This document shows positions 16,333 through 24,422 of a stretch of DNA of 64,000 nucleotides, in pieces. The translations under genes and the position numbers were made by a program. The notes beneath the pieces are model-generated. The model was not told the origin of the DNA. It saw only the letters and a list, made by a program, of their open reading frames with translations, and searched no databases. The DNA is taken from contig NZ_CP101731.1 in assembly GCF_031202305.1 (NCBI RefSeq), positions 1,116,001-1,180,000 of the forward strand. Direction: 5' to 3'. The DNA comes from Pelagibacterium sp. 26DY04 (GTDB taxonomy: Bacteria; Pseudomonadota; Alphaproteobacteria; Rhizobiales; Devosiaceae). How positions within the stretch are numbered: position 1 is the first letter of the stretch; every line of letters begins with the position of its first letter.

Positions 16333-17295
16333 ATGCCCAATATGATCGACTTTCCCAAACCCAGCCTTGTCCCGGTCAACGGGGTGGTCCTCGAAGTCTT
16401 CGAGGCAGGTCGGGAGAACCGGGGAAAACCCATCGTGCTCTGCCATGGTTGGCCCGAGCATGCCTTCTCCTGGCGTTACCAAGTGCCCGCCCTTGCCTCG
16501 GCGGGCTACCACGTCATCGTCCCCAACCAGCGCGGTTATGGCAAATCGTCCCGTCCAACCGAGGTGACGGACTATGACATCGAGCATTTGTCGGGCGATC
16601 TTGTCGCGCTCCTCGATCACTATGGATACGACGATGCCATTTTTGTCGGCCACGATTGGGGCGCAATGGTTGTCTGGGGTCTGACCCTGCTTCATCCAGC
16701 GCGGGTCAGCAGGGTAATCAATTTGAGCCTGCCATACCAGGAGCGCGGCGCAGTTCCATGGATCGAGAGCATGGAACGGGTCCTTGGCGACGATTTCTAC
16801 TTCGTTCATTTCAACCGATATCCCGGTGTGGCGGACGCCATCCTGGACGCGAACGCGTTCCGGTTCCTACGCAATCTCTACCGCAAGAACGTGCCGCCTG
16901 CGGAGCCGGCACCGGGAATGACGATGATCAACCTCGCCAAGGCCGAAACACCCTCGGGAGAGCCAGTGATGAGCGACGGTGAACTGGCTGTCTTGGTTTC
17001 CGCCTTTGAAGCCTCGGGATTTACCGGCAGCATAAACTGGTATCGGAACCTTGACCGCAACTGGCATCTGCTGGCGGACGCCGATCCGGTCATCCAGCAG
17101 CCCACGCTGATGATCTATGGCGACCGGGATACGGTCGCGAAATCTGGAAACCTGCAGCAATTCGTGCCCAACGTGGATGCCATCAGCTTCGATTGCGGTC
17201 ACTGGATTCAGCAGGAACGGCCGGAAGAAACCAACCGGGCGATCCTGGAATGGCTGCGAGGGCAGGGTGCCGCACAGCCGGGAGCACGGCGCTGA
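16333..17295 (+). CDS. Epoxide hydrolase (alpha/beta-hydrolase fold)
   Basis: A 320-residue enzyme with the epoxide hydrolase set: HGWPEH at 38-43 (oxyanion hole region), nucleophile Asp108 in GHDWGA, an acid Asp266 in YGDRD and His290 in CGHW. A lid tyrosine is likely in NWYRNL (Tyr237). Epoxide hydrolases open epoxides to diols through a covalent Asp ester; an Asp nucleophile could also indicate a haloalkane dehalogenase, but the HGWP motif and lid favour an epoxide hydrolase. Cytoplasmic, no signal peptide. AAGGAGAACGAACC precedes ATG 16333. Divergent from the WYL regulator. Confidence 0.9.
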   Translation: MPNMIDFPKPSLVPVNGVVLEVFEAGRENRGKPIVLCHGWPEHAFSWRYQVPALASAGYHVIVPNQRGYGKSSRPTEVTDYDIEHLSGDLVALLDHYGYDDAIFVGHDWGAMVVWGLTLLHPARVSRVINLSLPYQERGAVPWIESMERVLGDDFYFVHFNRYPGVADAILDANAFRFLRNLYRKNVPPAEPAPGMTMINLAKAETPSGEPVMSDGELAVLVSAFEASGFTGSINWYRNLDRNWHLLADADPVIQQPTLMIYGDRDTVAKSGNLQQFVPNVDAISFDCGHWIQQERPEETNRAILEWLRGQGAAQPGARR

Positions 17296-17391
17296 CGTCA
17301 GGGCTGCGGCCGCGCAAGCAAGATGACGCATTGGCCTGGGGGCGGAATGGTGTAAAAGGCTCGCGACGCAGAAACCGAAGGATGCCGGGCC

Positions 17392-17745
17392 ATGGGCCTT
17401 GTGCGCGACATCGGCGGGGAAATCGTAAAGGCGCTGGCGGTGTTGGCGCTGGTGTTCCTCTCGTTCGCGCATCAGCCGGTTGCCGTTGCCCAGGTCGATG
17501 ACGGGCCGCAATGGGCGGTGGCCGATCTTTCCTTCTGCGGGTCGGGGCCCGATGACGGGGATGCGGGACATGCACCCTGTCATGCGTGCCGCGCCGGCAT
17601 CGCCGATCTGCCGCCGGCGCCCTGCGTGGCCGAGCCTGCCTATGTGGCGCTCGGGGAGGCGGGATTCGAGCTTTCCGACGATCTCGTCGTTCTCCAGCAG
17701 GCCTATTCTTCGGCCAATCCGCGAGCGCCGCCGGCACTGGTCTGA
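17392..17745 (+). CDS. Small secreted cysteine/histidine protein, DUF2946-like
   Basis: A 117-residue protein with an N-terminal hydrophobic segment (VKALAVLALVFLSFAHQPVAVAQ) and a periplasmic part holding HAPCHACR and further cysteines. Small proteins of this kind (DUF2946-like) commonly precede copper genes. Its stop lies 41 bases before the YcnI-PCu(A)C fusion gene, and SCO1 follows, so a role in copper handling is inferred from context and the Cys/His cluster. Family assignment is tentative. Confidence 0.6.
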   Translation: MGLVRDIGGEIVKALAVLALVFLSFAHQPVAVAQVDDGPQWAVADLSFCGSGPDDGDAGHAPCHACRAGIADLPPAPCVAEPAYVALGEAGFELSDDLVVLQQAYSSANPRAPPALV

Positions 17746-17786
17746 ATCCCAAAGCTTTTCAGACCACATTCTTGCTGGAGATCGAA

Positions 17787-18647
17787 ATGATCAGCATTCT
17801 TTCCCGCGCTGCCCTGGCGGCAGCCACCGTTTCCGTATTCGCGGCCCCGGCCTTCGCCCATATGACCTTCCAGAACGGCACCTCGGCGCCGGGCGAAAGC
17901 TTCCGCGGCGTGCTCATCCTGCCCCATGGCTGCGACGGCGCGCCGACCGACAGGGTGCGCGTCAATATCCCCCAGGGCTTTGCCGATGTGCAGGCCGAAG
18001 CCAAGGAGGGCTGGACCCTGGACGCGGGCGAAGGCCATATCGAATGGTCGGGCGGTTCGGTTGCCGATGACGCGGTGGAGACCTTCGCCTTTACCGGCAC
18101 CTTCGCCGAGGACGCGCCCGACGCCGATATCGTCTTCCCGGTCGAGCAATATTGCGGCGACGTGGCCCTTGGCTGGGATCCGGTGGTGAGCCTGGGCGAA
18201 GGGGGGGCGGATGCTCATGCGCATGCGCAGGACGGCGTGACCGTGGGGGATCTCATGATCTCCGGGGCATTTACCCGCGCGACGCTGCCCAACGCGCCGG
18301 TCGGCGGCGGCTATGTCACCATCACCAACACTGGCGACGAGGCCGACCGGCTGCTCGATGCGCAATCCTCGTTCTCGCCGGACGTGCAGATTCACGAAAT
18401 GGCGGTGGTTAACGACGTGATGCAGATGTCGCAACTGCCCGATGGGCTGGAAATCCCAGCGGGCGAGACGGTGACGCTGGAGCCGGGCGGACTGCATCTG
18501 ATGTTCATGGATATCTCGCAGCCCTTCGTGGAAGGGGAAACCGTGCCGGTGACGCTGAGCTTCGAGCGGGCCGGAGACGTTGAAATCGAACTTGCGGTCC
18601 AGGCGTTTGGCGCCTCGGGCATGAGTTCCGGACATGAGGGGCACTGA
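17787..18647 (+). CDS. YcnI (DUF1775)-PCu(A)C fusion copper chaperone
   Basis: A 286-residue periplasmic protein made of two copper modules. After a signal peptide ending in AFA, the mature chain begins with His25 (HMTFQ), as required for the monohistidine brace of YcnI/DUF1775 copper proteins; that domain spans about 25-150. A His-rich joint (DAHAHAQ) leads to a PCu(A)C domain (about 155-275) with the full Cu(I) ligand pattern HEM, M and HLMFM. It should shuttle copper in the periplasm toward the SCO protein and cytochrome oxidase. ATG 17787 is chosen because longer readings overlap the previous gene. Confidence 0.92.
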   Translation: MISILSRAALAAATVSVFAAPAFAHMTFQNGTSAPGESFRGVLILPHGCDGAPTDRVRVNIPQGFADVQAEAKEGWTLDAGEGHIEWSGGSVADDAVETFAFTGTFAEDAPDADIVFPVEQYCGDVALGWDPVVSLGEGGADAHAHAQDGVTVGDLMISGAFTRATLPNAPVGGGYVTITNTGDEADRLLDAQSSFSPDVQIHEMAVVNDVMQMSQLPDGLEIPAGETVTLEPGGLHLMFMDISQPFVEGETVPVTLSFERAGDVEIELAVQAFGASGMSSGHEGH

Positions 18648-18649
18648 CC

Positions 18650-19282
18650 ATGCTCAAGACGATACGCACTGTTTTGTGGACGCTGGTTGCCGTAGCGGCG
18701 GTGGGCGCGGGCTGGATCTGGTACACCTCGCCATCGGGACCCGGTGGTGCGGGGCAGCAGGGCGGTTCGGTGACTCAGGCGCTGGCCGGTGCCCAGGGGC
18801 GGTACGGAGCCGGCGACTACCAGCTCGTGACCCATGAGGGCGAGGCGGTGGACGACAGCGTGTTCGTGGGCAAACCGTCCATGGTGTTTTTCGGCTTCAC
18901 CCATTGTCCTGACGTATGCCCGACCACGCTCGGCGACATGCAGCACTGGTATGCCGAACTGGGCGCGGATGCCGACAAGGTCGATGCCTATTTCGTCAGC
19001 GTCGATCCCGAACGCGATACCCCCGAGGTGCTGGGCGAATATGTGAGCTGGGTTTCCGACCGCATCACGGGTCTTACGGGTGAGCCGGCCGACATCGAGA
19101 AGATGGTTGATGCCTGGGGCGTCATGGCCGAGCGCGAGCCGCTCGAGGGCGGCGGGTACAACGTCAACCACACAGCCTCGGTGTTCCTGCTCGACGAGAA
19201 CGGCGATTTCTTCGGCACCATCGCCTATGAGGAAGGGTCCGAGACGGCGTTGGGCAAGCTGCGCAGGTTGATTGGGAGCTAG
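18650..19282 (+). CDS. SCO1/SenC/PrrC copper metallochaperone
   Basis: A 210-residue, N-terminally membrane-anchored thioredoxin-fold protein (TM about 8-25). The copper site is complete: Cys86 and Cys90 in HCPDVCP and His174 in NVNHTASV. SCO proteins mature the CuA site of cytochrome c oxidase. Its ATG is two bases after the stop of the copper chaperone fusion gene, so they are co-transcribed and probably act in sequence. It overlaps the convergent chrA gene by four bases. Confidence 0.95.
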   Translation: MLKTIRTVLWTLVAVAAVGAGWIWYTSPSGPGGAGQQGGSVTQALAGAQGRYGAGDYQLVTHEGEAVDDSVFVGKPSMVFFGFTHCPDVCPTTLGDMQHWYAELGADADKVDAYFVSVDPERDTPEVLGEYVSWVSDRITGLTGEPADIEKMVDAWGVMAEREPLEGGGYNVNHTASVFLLDENGDFFGTIAYEEGSETALGKLRRLIGS

Positions 19283-20478
19283 ATCAAAATCCCGCCCAGG
19301 GCTGCGACGATGACGACCAGCCAGGGTGGGGCTTTCCACACCATCAGCAATGCAAAGCACACCAGCGCCAGCGCGAAAGCGCCGGGGCTGGTGATGGCCG
19401 AGGTAAAGACCGGATCATAGAGTGCGGCGCCCAGGATGCCGACCACGGCGGCATTGGTGCCGGCCATGGCGGCGCGGGCCCAGGGGCGGGCGCTGAGTTG
19501 GTTCCAGAACGGCAGGATGCCGACCAGCAGCAGGAAGCCGGGAAGGAAGATGGCGGCGAGCGCGATGGCTGCGCCGGCAACCCCGTTCGGTTCGGGGCCG
19601 AGGACGGCGCCGAGATAGGCGGCGAAGGTAAAGAGCGGGCCGGGCATGGCCTGGGCGGCGCCATAGCCGGCCAGGAACGCATCCTCTCTGACCCAGCCGG
19701 GCGCGACGGTTTCCGCTTGCAGCAGCGGCAGCACCACATGACCGCCGCCAAAAACCAGCGAGCCGGAGCGGTAGAAGGCATCGAACATGGCGAGGGGCTG
19801 GCTGGTGGCCGAAAGGAGCGGGAGGGCGAAAAGGAGGACGAAGAACAGCGCGAGCGCTATGAACCCGGCCAGCTGGCTGACCGGAAAGGCGACCGGGCCG
19901 GCTTCGGGCAAGGGGAGATCGCGGCAGACCGTGTAACCTGCGACGGCGCCGAAGACGATGGCGGCGATCTGGCCGGCAGAGCCGCCGAGCGCGACCACCA
20001 GAAGGACGGCGAGGACGGCGATGGTGGCGCGCTGGCGGTCGGGCGTGAGCGATTTCGCCATGCCCCAAACGGCCTGGGCGACGATGGCGACGGCGACGAT
20101 CTTGAGCCCGGTGAGGATGCCCGAGCCGATCGGGCCATCGATCATGGCGGCGCCGAATGCGAAGGCGACCATGAGGAGGGCCGAAGGCAAGGTGAAGGCC
20201 AGGAAGGCGGCGAGAGCACCCAAGGGACCGGCGCGCATCAGCCCCAGGCCGAAGCCGACCTGGCTGGAGGCGGGACCGGGAAGGAACTGACAGAGCGCGA
20301 CGAGATCGGCATAGGCCGCCTCGGTAAGCCAGCGGCGGCGAGTGACGAACTCGTCACGAAAATACCCAAGATGGGCAATGGGCCCGCCGAAGGCGGTGAG
20401 CCCGAGCTTGAGGAAGGCAAGGAGAACTTCGACGGCGTTGCCGGCTGGTCTGGATGGATCGTCGGTGTGCCCGGTCAT
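19279..20478 (-). CDS. chrA: Chromate transporter ChrA (two-domain)
   Basis: A 399-residue membrane protein with two homologous CHR halves. The first half has FLKLGLTAFGGPIAHLGYF and CQFLPGPASSQVGFGLGLMRAG, and the second repeats the pattern (FGGGHVVLPLL, GYGAAQAMPGPLFTFAAYLGA). ChrA exports chromate and gives resistance, but many chromosomal copies have no proven substrate. No chrB is adjacent. GGGGAGACGCC precedes ATG 20478. Confidence 0.93.
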   Translation of the reverse strand: MTGHTDDPSRPAGNAVEVLLAFLKLGLTAFGGPIAHLGYFRDEFVTRRRWLTEAAYADLVALCQFLPGPASSQVGFGLGLMRAGPLGALAAFLAFTLPSALLMVAFAFGAAMIDGPIGSGILTGLKIVAVAIVAQAVWGMAKSLTPDRQRATIAVLAVLLVVALGGSAGQIAAIVFGAVAGYTVCRDLPLPEAGPVAFPVSQLAGFIALALFFVLLFALPLLSATSQPLAMFDAFYRSGSLVFGGGHVVLPLLQAETVAPGWVREDAFLAGYGAAQAMPGPLFTFAAYLGAVLGPEPNGVAGAAIALAAIFLPGFLLLVGILPFWNQLSARPWARAAMAGTNAAVVGILGAALYDPVFTSAITSPGAFALALVCFALLMVWKAPPWLVVIVAALGGILI

Positions 20479-20779
20479 CGGCGTCTCCCCTGTGCAGGCG
20501 ATGTGTGCGTCAAAAGGGTCGGCGCTGGCAAGGGGCGGGGGGGTTATGTCATTGAAAGTTCATGAAAGGCGGCGGTCGGGAGCAGCGCAGCGACCGCGAG
20601 GCTTTGGCGCGCCGGGCAGGCAGTCGTAAAGGGCTCTCGTCATTGCGATCAAGAAATCCCATATACGCGGTGCGGCAGGGAACCCATGAGGATATGGCCG
20701 GTTGTGAGCAGGGCCGGAAATCGGCGATGGGTGATGTTTCGGGCCGTTTGGGACGAGCTAAAAGGATTATGGCACTGAA
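20479..20779. other. Divergent intergenic region, no gene seen
   Basis: About 300 bases between chrA and the Gre-family gene. It must contain both promoters, but I see no confident palindrome, hairpin or ribosome site for another gene. Confidence 0.5.
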
Positions 20780-21262
20780 ATGAGCGTGGCATTCGTCAAG
20801 GAAGAAAGCGCGGAAGCGGCGTCGGAAACCGTCCTGCCCGACCGTCCGATTTCCATCTATCCCAACCTGGTGACCCAGGAGGGGCTGGCGCGGCTGAACA
20901 AGGAACTGGCCGAGGCCCAGGCGGCGCTGGAGGCGGCCAATGGGCTCGACGACATCAACGAGCGGCGACGGCAGGCCGCGGTGCCGTTGCGCGATGCCCG
21001 ATATTTCGCCGAACGCGTGCGCACGGCGCAGCTCGTTCCGGCTCCCGACACCAATGATGTGGTGGCGTTCGGGCATAGGGTGACCTATGAGCGCGAGGAC
21101 GGCCGGCGGCAGAGCTTCCGCATCGTCGGAGAGGACGAGGCCGACCCGGCGACGGGCTCGATTTCCTATGTGTCGCCGGTCGCCGCGGCATTGATGGGCA
21201 AGGCCGTGGGGGACGTGGTGGCGCTCGGCGAGCACGAGCTTGAAATCCTCGCCATTGCCTGA
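20780..21262 (+). CDS. GreA/GreB-family transcription elongation factor
   Basis: A 160-residue protein. An N-terminal coiled coil (LVTQEGLARLNKELAEAQAALEAANGLDDINERRRQAAVPLRDARYF, broken at the tip) is followed by a GreA/B C-terminal FKBP-like domain (FGHRVTYEREDG, GEDEADPATGSISYVSPVAAALMGKAVGD). Gre factors insert the coiled-coil tip into the RNA polymerase secondary channel to rescue backtracked complexes. The tip here (LDDINERRR) differs from the usual GDLKENAEY, so it may be a paralogue with another activity rather than the housekeeping GreA. Confidence 0.8.
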   Translation: MSVAFVKEESAEAASETVLPDRPISIYPNLVTQEGLARLNKELAEAQAALEAANGLDDINERRRQAAVPLRDARYFAERVRTAQLVPAPDTNDVVAFGHRVTYEREDGRRQSFRIVGEDEADPATGSISYVSPVAAALMGKAVGDVVALGEHELEILAIA

Positions 21263-21283
21263 GGGGCCTTGGCGGCTGCCGGA

Positions 21284-22798
21284 TCAGGCGGGCGCCAGGA
21301 ACATGGCGTAGGCGGGGTTTTCGCTTTCGTCCCAGTGGGGATAGCCCAGGGTGTCAAGATAGGCTTCGAACGCGTCGCGTTCGGTAGGCGGGACCTGGAC
21401 ACCGACAAGGACGCGGCCATAGTCGGAGCCGTGGTTGCGGTAGTGGAACAGGGAGATGTTCCAGTCCGGCGCGAGGCCTTCTAGGAATTTGAGCAGCGCG
21501 CCGGGGCGTTCGGGGAATTCGAAGCGGAAGAGCAGTTCGTTTTCCAGCCCCTCGACGCGGCCGCCGACCATGTAGCGGATGTGGAGCTTGGCGACCTCGT
21601 TGTCGGAGAGATCGAGGACGGTGTGGCCGTGCTCGCGCAGCATGGCGATGATTTCGACCTTCTCGGCCTCGCCGCGCTTGAGGCCGATGCCCACGAAGAT
21701 GTGGGCGCTGTTGCCGGGGGCGATGCGGTAGTTGAACTCGGTGACCGCGCGGGCGCCCAGCAGGCGGATGAAGGCGCGGTAGGCGCCCGGCTTTTCGGGG
21801 ATGGTGACGGCGAGGACCGCTTCGGCGCGCTCGCCCAATTCGGCCCGTTCGGCGACGTGGCGCAGGCGATCGAAATTGATGTTGGCGCCCGAGCAGATGG
21901 CGACGGCGGCGCCTTGCGTTTGAAGCGATGGCGCGTGCTTGCGCAGGCCGGCGAGCGAGACCGCGCCGGCTGGTTCGGCTATGGCGCGGGTGTGCTCGAA
22001 GATGTCCTTGATGGCGGCGCAGATCTCGTCGGTGGAGACGGTGACGATATCGTCCAGCGTGTCCTTGAGGATGTCGAACGTCCGCTCGCCCGCCTGCTTG
22101 ACAGCGACGCCGTCAGCGAAGATGCCGACCTCGTTCAGCGGCAGGGGGCGGCCCGCAGCGAGCGCGGCTTTCATCGAGGCGGCGTCTTCGGGTTCGACGC
22201 CGATGATCTTGATCTCCGGGCGCAGGAATTTCGCGTAGGCCGCGACGCCGGCGGCAAGACCGCCGCCGCCGATGGGCAGATAGAGGGCGGAGAGCGGGCC
22301 GCCGTGCTGGCGCAGAATCTCTACGCCGATGGTGCCCTGGCCGGCGATCACATCCGGATCGTCATAGGGATGGACGAAGGTGAGGTTTTCCGCCTCGCAC
22401 AGCGCCAGCGCGTGGAGGCGGGCGTCATCGAACGCATCGCCATGGATCACCACTTCGCCGCCCAGGCGCTTGACGGCTTCGACCTTGATCGAAGGGGTGG
22501 TTGTGGGCATGACGATGACCGAGCGCAGGCCCATGCGGGTGGCCGAATAGGCGAGCCCCTGGGCGTGATTGCCAGCCGAGGCGCAGATGACGCCCTTGGC
22601 CTTTTCGGCCTCGGTGAGAGAGGCGAGCTTGTTATAAGCGCCACGCAGCTTGAAGGAAAAGACCGGCTGCAGATCCTCGCGCTTTAAGAACACCGGGCGG
22701 CCGAGCTTGTCGGAAAGCGGGCCCATCTTTTCCAGCGGGGTTTCGACGGCGGCGTCGTAAACCGAGGAGGAGAGGATGGCGCGGATGATATCATGCAT
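21284..22798 (-). CDS. ilvA: Threonine ammonia-lyase, biosynthetic (isoleucine pathway)
   Basis: A 504-residue PLP enzyme converting L-threonine to 2-oxobutanoate, the first step to isoleucine. The catalytic domain (1-325) has PLP Lys50 in FSFKLRGAYNK, the SAGNHAQG loop and the phosphate loop IGGGGLAAG. The C-terminal half carries two ACT-like regulatory domains (from about 335 and 425, with FRFEFPERPGALLKFLEGL), which mark the isoleucine-inhibited biosynthetic form of full length. ATG 22798 is the only start that does not extend into the divergent gene. Confidence 0.95.
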   Translation of the reverse strand: MHDIIRAILSSSVYDAAVETPLEKMGPLSDKLGRPVFLKREDLQPVFSFKLRGAYNKLASLTEAEKAKGVICASAGNHAQGLAYSATRMGLRSVIVMPTTTPSIKVEAVKRLGGEVVIHGDAFDDARLHALALCEAENLTFVHPYDDPDVIAGQGTIGVEILRQHGGPLSALYLPIGGGGLAAGVAAYAKFLRPEIKIIGVEPEDAASMKAALAAGRPLPLNEVGIFADGVAVKQAGERTFDILKDTLDDIVTVSTDEICAAIKDIFEHTRAIAEPAGAVSLAGLRKHAPSLQTQGAAVAICSGANINFDRLRHVAERAELGERAEAVLAVTIPEKPGAYRAFIRLLGARAVTEFNYRIAPGNSAHIFVGIGLKRGEAEKVEIIAMLREHGHTVLDLSDNEVAKLHIRYMVGGRVEGLENELLFRFEFPERPGALLKFLEGLAPDWNISLFHYRNHGSDYGRVLVGVQVPPTERDAFEAYLDTLGYPHWDESENPAYAMFLAPA

Positions 22799-22886
22799 GG
22801 GCGGGGCCTTCGGTGGTTGGCTCCTCTTAGCCCGGAAGCGGCTGTGTGTCACCGGGCGGTCATCGGGCGGCAATAGGGTGCGAGCG

Positions 22887-23378
22887 ATGATAAGGATATC
22901 GATCTTGGCGATTGTGGCCGGACTTGCGTGGGGCAGCGGTGTCTTGGCGCGGCCGATGAGCGCCGATCTGGACGCTGTGACGCTGGAAGACGGCACCGGG
23001 GAAACGGTGCTGCTGGGTGAGCTTGTCGAAGGGGCGACGATCCTTCACTTCTGGGCGACATGGTGCGCGCCGTGCCGCGAGGAACTGCCCGAGCTGCAAG
23101 CCTTTGCCGAGGCGGAGGGGCTGGGCGAGCGGCTGGTGCTGGTGTCGGTGGATACGGCCGAGTACGGGCGCGTGGCGGCGTTTCTCGACAATCTGGGCGT
23201 GGGGCTTTCGAGCTGGCGGCAAGTCGAGGGGAATGTGGGGAGCGTCTTCGCGATATTGGGCTATCCGAGCACGGTGGTGGTCGATGGCGCCGGAGAGGTG
23301 CTGTGGCGGCGGCAGGGCGCGGTGGATTGGGGCGATGCAGTGAAGGCCGGGGAAGTGACTGATCTGTTGGAGGAATGA
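22887..23378 (+). CDS. Secreted TlpA/ResA-like thioredoxin
   Basis: A 163-residue protein with a signal peptide (ISILAIVAGLAWGSGVLA) and a thioredoxin fold with the active site WCAPC in LHFWATWCAPCREELPELQAF and the cis-Pro loop GYPSTVVVD. Such periplasmic oxidoreductases reduce disulfides during cytochrome c or copper-site maturation. The partner is not evident from the immediate neighbours, but ccm and SCO genes occur elsewhere in the window. ATG 22887 leaves 88 bp to ilvA. Confidence 0.85.
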   Translation: MIRISILAIVAGLAWGSGVLARPMSADLDAVTLEDGTGETVLLGELVEGATILHFWATWCAPCREELPELQAFAEAEGLGERLVLVSVDTAEYGRVAAFLDNLGVGLSSWRQVEGNVGSVFAILGYPSTVVVDGAGEVLWRRQGAVDWGDAVKAGEVTDLLEE

Positions 23379-23436
23379 TGCTCTTGTCGTTGAGCGATCC
23401 AATGGCCAATTAATATTTCCCACCATGGAGACCCAG

Positions 23437-23769
23437 ATGAGTTTCGACCTGCCCAAACCGATTGCCGCCTATATCGAGGCGGGAGCCAATCTCGATGCCG
23501 ACGCCATGGCAGCACCCTTTGCCGATGATGCGACAGTGGACGATTCCGGTGACGGACATCAGCCAGAAGGCAAGGAAGAGATCAGAGCCTGGATTGAAAA
23601 CAACACAGTCGCGGTTAAGGCGATTTTTTCTCCAACCTCGGCGCACGAACAGGCGGGACGCTGGATTCTGGCAGGACCGGTGGCGGGGAACTTTCCCGGA
23701 AGCCCGGTCAATCTGCAATTCAGCTTCCAATTGCGTGGGGACAAGATTGCTGCACTGACCATCAGGTAA
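23437..23769 (+). CDS. NTF2-like (SnoaL-type) protein
   Basis: A 110-residue cone-shaped NTF2-fold protein: IAAYIEAGANLDADAMAAPFADDATVDDSG, then GKEEIRAWIENN and a C-terminal sheet ending FSFQLRGDKIAALTIR. Members include isomerases and scaffolds of unknown substrate. I prefer ATG 23437, six bases after GGAG, to the ATG at 23425, which lacks a ribosome site. Confidence 0.75.
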   Translation: MSFDLPKPIAAYIEAGANLDADAMAAPFADDATVDDSGDGHQPEGKEEIRAWIENNTVAVKAIFSPTSAHEQAGRWILAGPVAGNFPGSPVNLQFSFQLRGDKIAALTIR

Positions 23770-23772
23770 GCG

Positions 23773-23800
23773 AAGCGGGGCTCTCGCACGAGCCCCGCTT
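23773..23800. terminator. Bidirectional hairpin terminator
   Basis: Perfect 11-bp stem AAGCGGGGCTC/GAGCCCCGCTT with a 6-base loop, placed between convergent stop codons at 23769 and 23806. Confidence 0.8.
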
Positions 23801-23805
23801 CCACC

Positions 23806-24363
23806 TCAGTGCTGATGGCCGGCGTGGCTGTGCTGGGTGGCGGTGGCGGATTCGATTTCGACGGCGGTGTCGAGGTGGACGTCGCCGAATTCGATATCGA
23901 TGTGGAAATGTTCGCCTTCGACCAGCGGCTCGGTGAGGCCGTTGAGCTGCAGGGCAAGGCCGTTGGGCGAGAGGAGCATTTCCGAACCGGCCGGGATCGG
24001 CATTTCGGGGATCGGCACGTAGGAGAGCTCGCCGCCCGAATTCTGCAGGCCGACCAGTTCCACCGACTGGGCAAGCTCGGTTTCGCCGCCGGTGAGGGTT
24101 ACATCCGCGTCGGAGGTGTTTTCGATCTCGACATAAACCAGAGCCGCGGACCCTTCGGTGGCGTTGGTCCAAGCGTGAACGGCGCGGATGCCGTCGGCTT
24201 CGGCCACATGATCGTCGTGTTCTTCGTGGCCGTGTTCCTCATGATCGTCATGAGCGTGATCGCCATGTTCCTCGTGATGCTCTTCGGCATGCTCGTCGTG
24301 AGTTTCCTGGGCAAAGGCCGGCGTGGCCAAGAGGGCGAGGGAAAGCAGGGCGGCTCTGATCAT
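23806..24363 (-). CDS. His-rich PCu(A)C-like periplasmic protein without copper ligands
   Basis: A 185-residue protein: signal peptide (about 1-18), then a segment to about residue 57 with about a dozen histidines interleaved with Asp/Glu (HEEHGDHAHDDHEEHG), then a PCu(A)C-fold domain (AVHAWTNATEGSAALVYVEIENTSD to DTAVEI) and a His tail (HSHAGHQH). Aligned to PCu(A)C, the Cu(I) ligands are gone: the HxM site reads LVGL, and the second H-x-M reads LALQLN. The fold therefore probably carries zinc or another ion via its His segments. It is the last gene of a metal-type ABC cluster, with a Zur-like site just upstream. Confidence 0.8.
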   Translation of the reverse strand: MIRAALLSLALLATPAFAQETHDEHAEEHHEEHGDHAHDDHEEHGHEEHDDHVAEADGIRAVHAWTNATEGSAALVYVEIENTSDADVTLTGGETELAQSVELVGLQNSGGELSYVPIPEMPIPAGSEMLLSPNGLALQLNGLTEPLVEGEHFHIDIEFGDVHLDTAVEIESATATQHSHAGHQH

Positions 24364-24387
24364 GATCGTGCTCCAGTTTGATTCGTC

Positions 24388-24422
24388 GCGCCGTTCTACG
24401 GCGCTGAATGTTATAAACTAAC
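24388..24422 (-). promoter_or_regulatory. Zur-like site and hairpin before the His-rich gene
   Basis: On the plus strand GAATGTTATAAACTAAC (24406-24422) resembles the alphaproteobacterial Zur box as I remember it (AATGTTATAA core, GTTA...TAAC dyad). Beside it GCGCCGT/ACGGCGC with a TCT loop (24388-24404) forms a perfect hairpin in the leader. The site overlaps the permease stop, so the His-rich gene could have its own zinc-responsive promoter. Confidence 0.4.

Noticed and set aside
19279..20478. A chromate resistance island with chrA
   Set aside because: Only chrA is present, with no chrB, transposase or resistance neighbours, so it is treated as a core gene.
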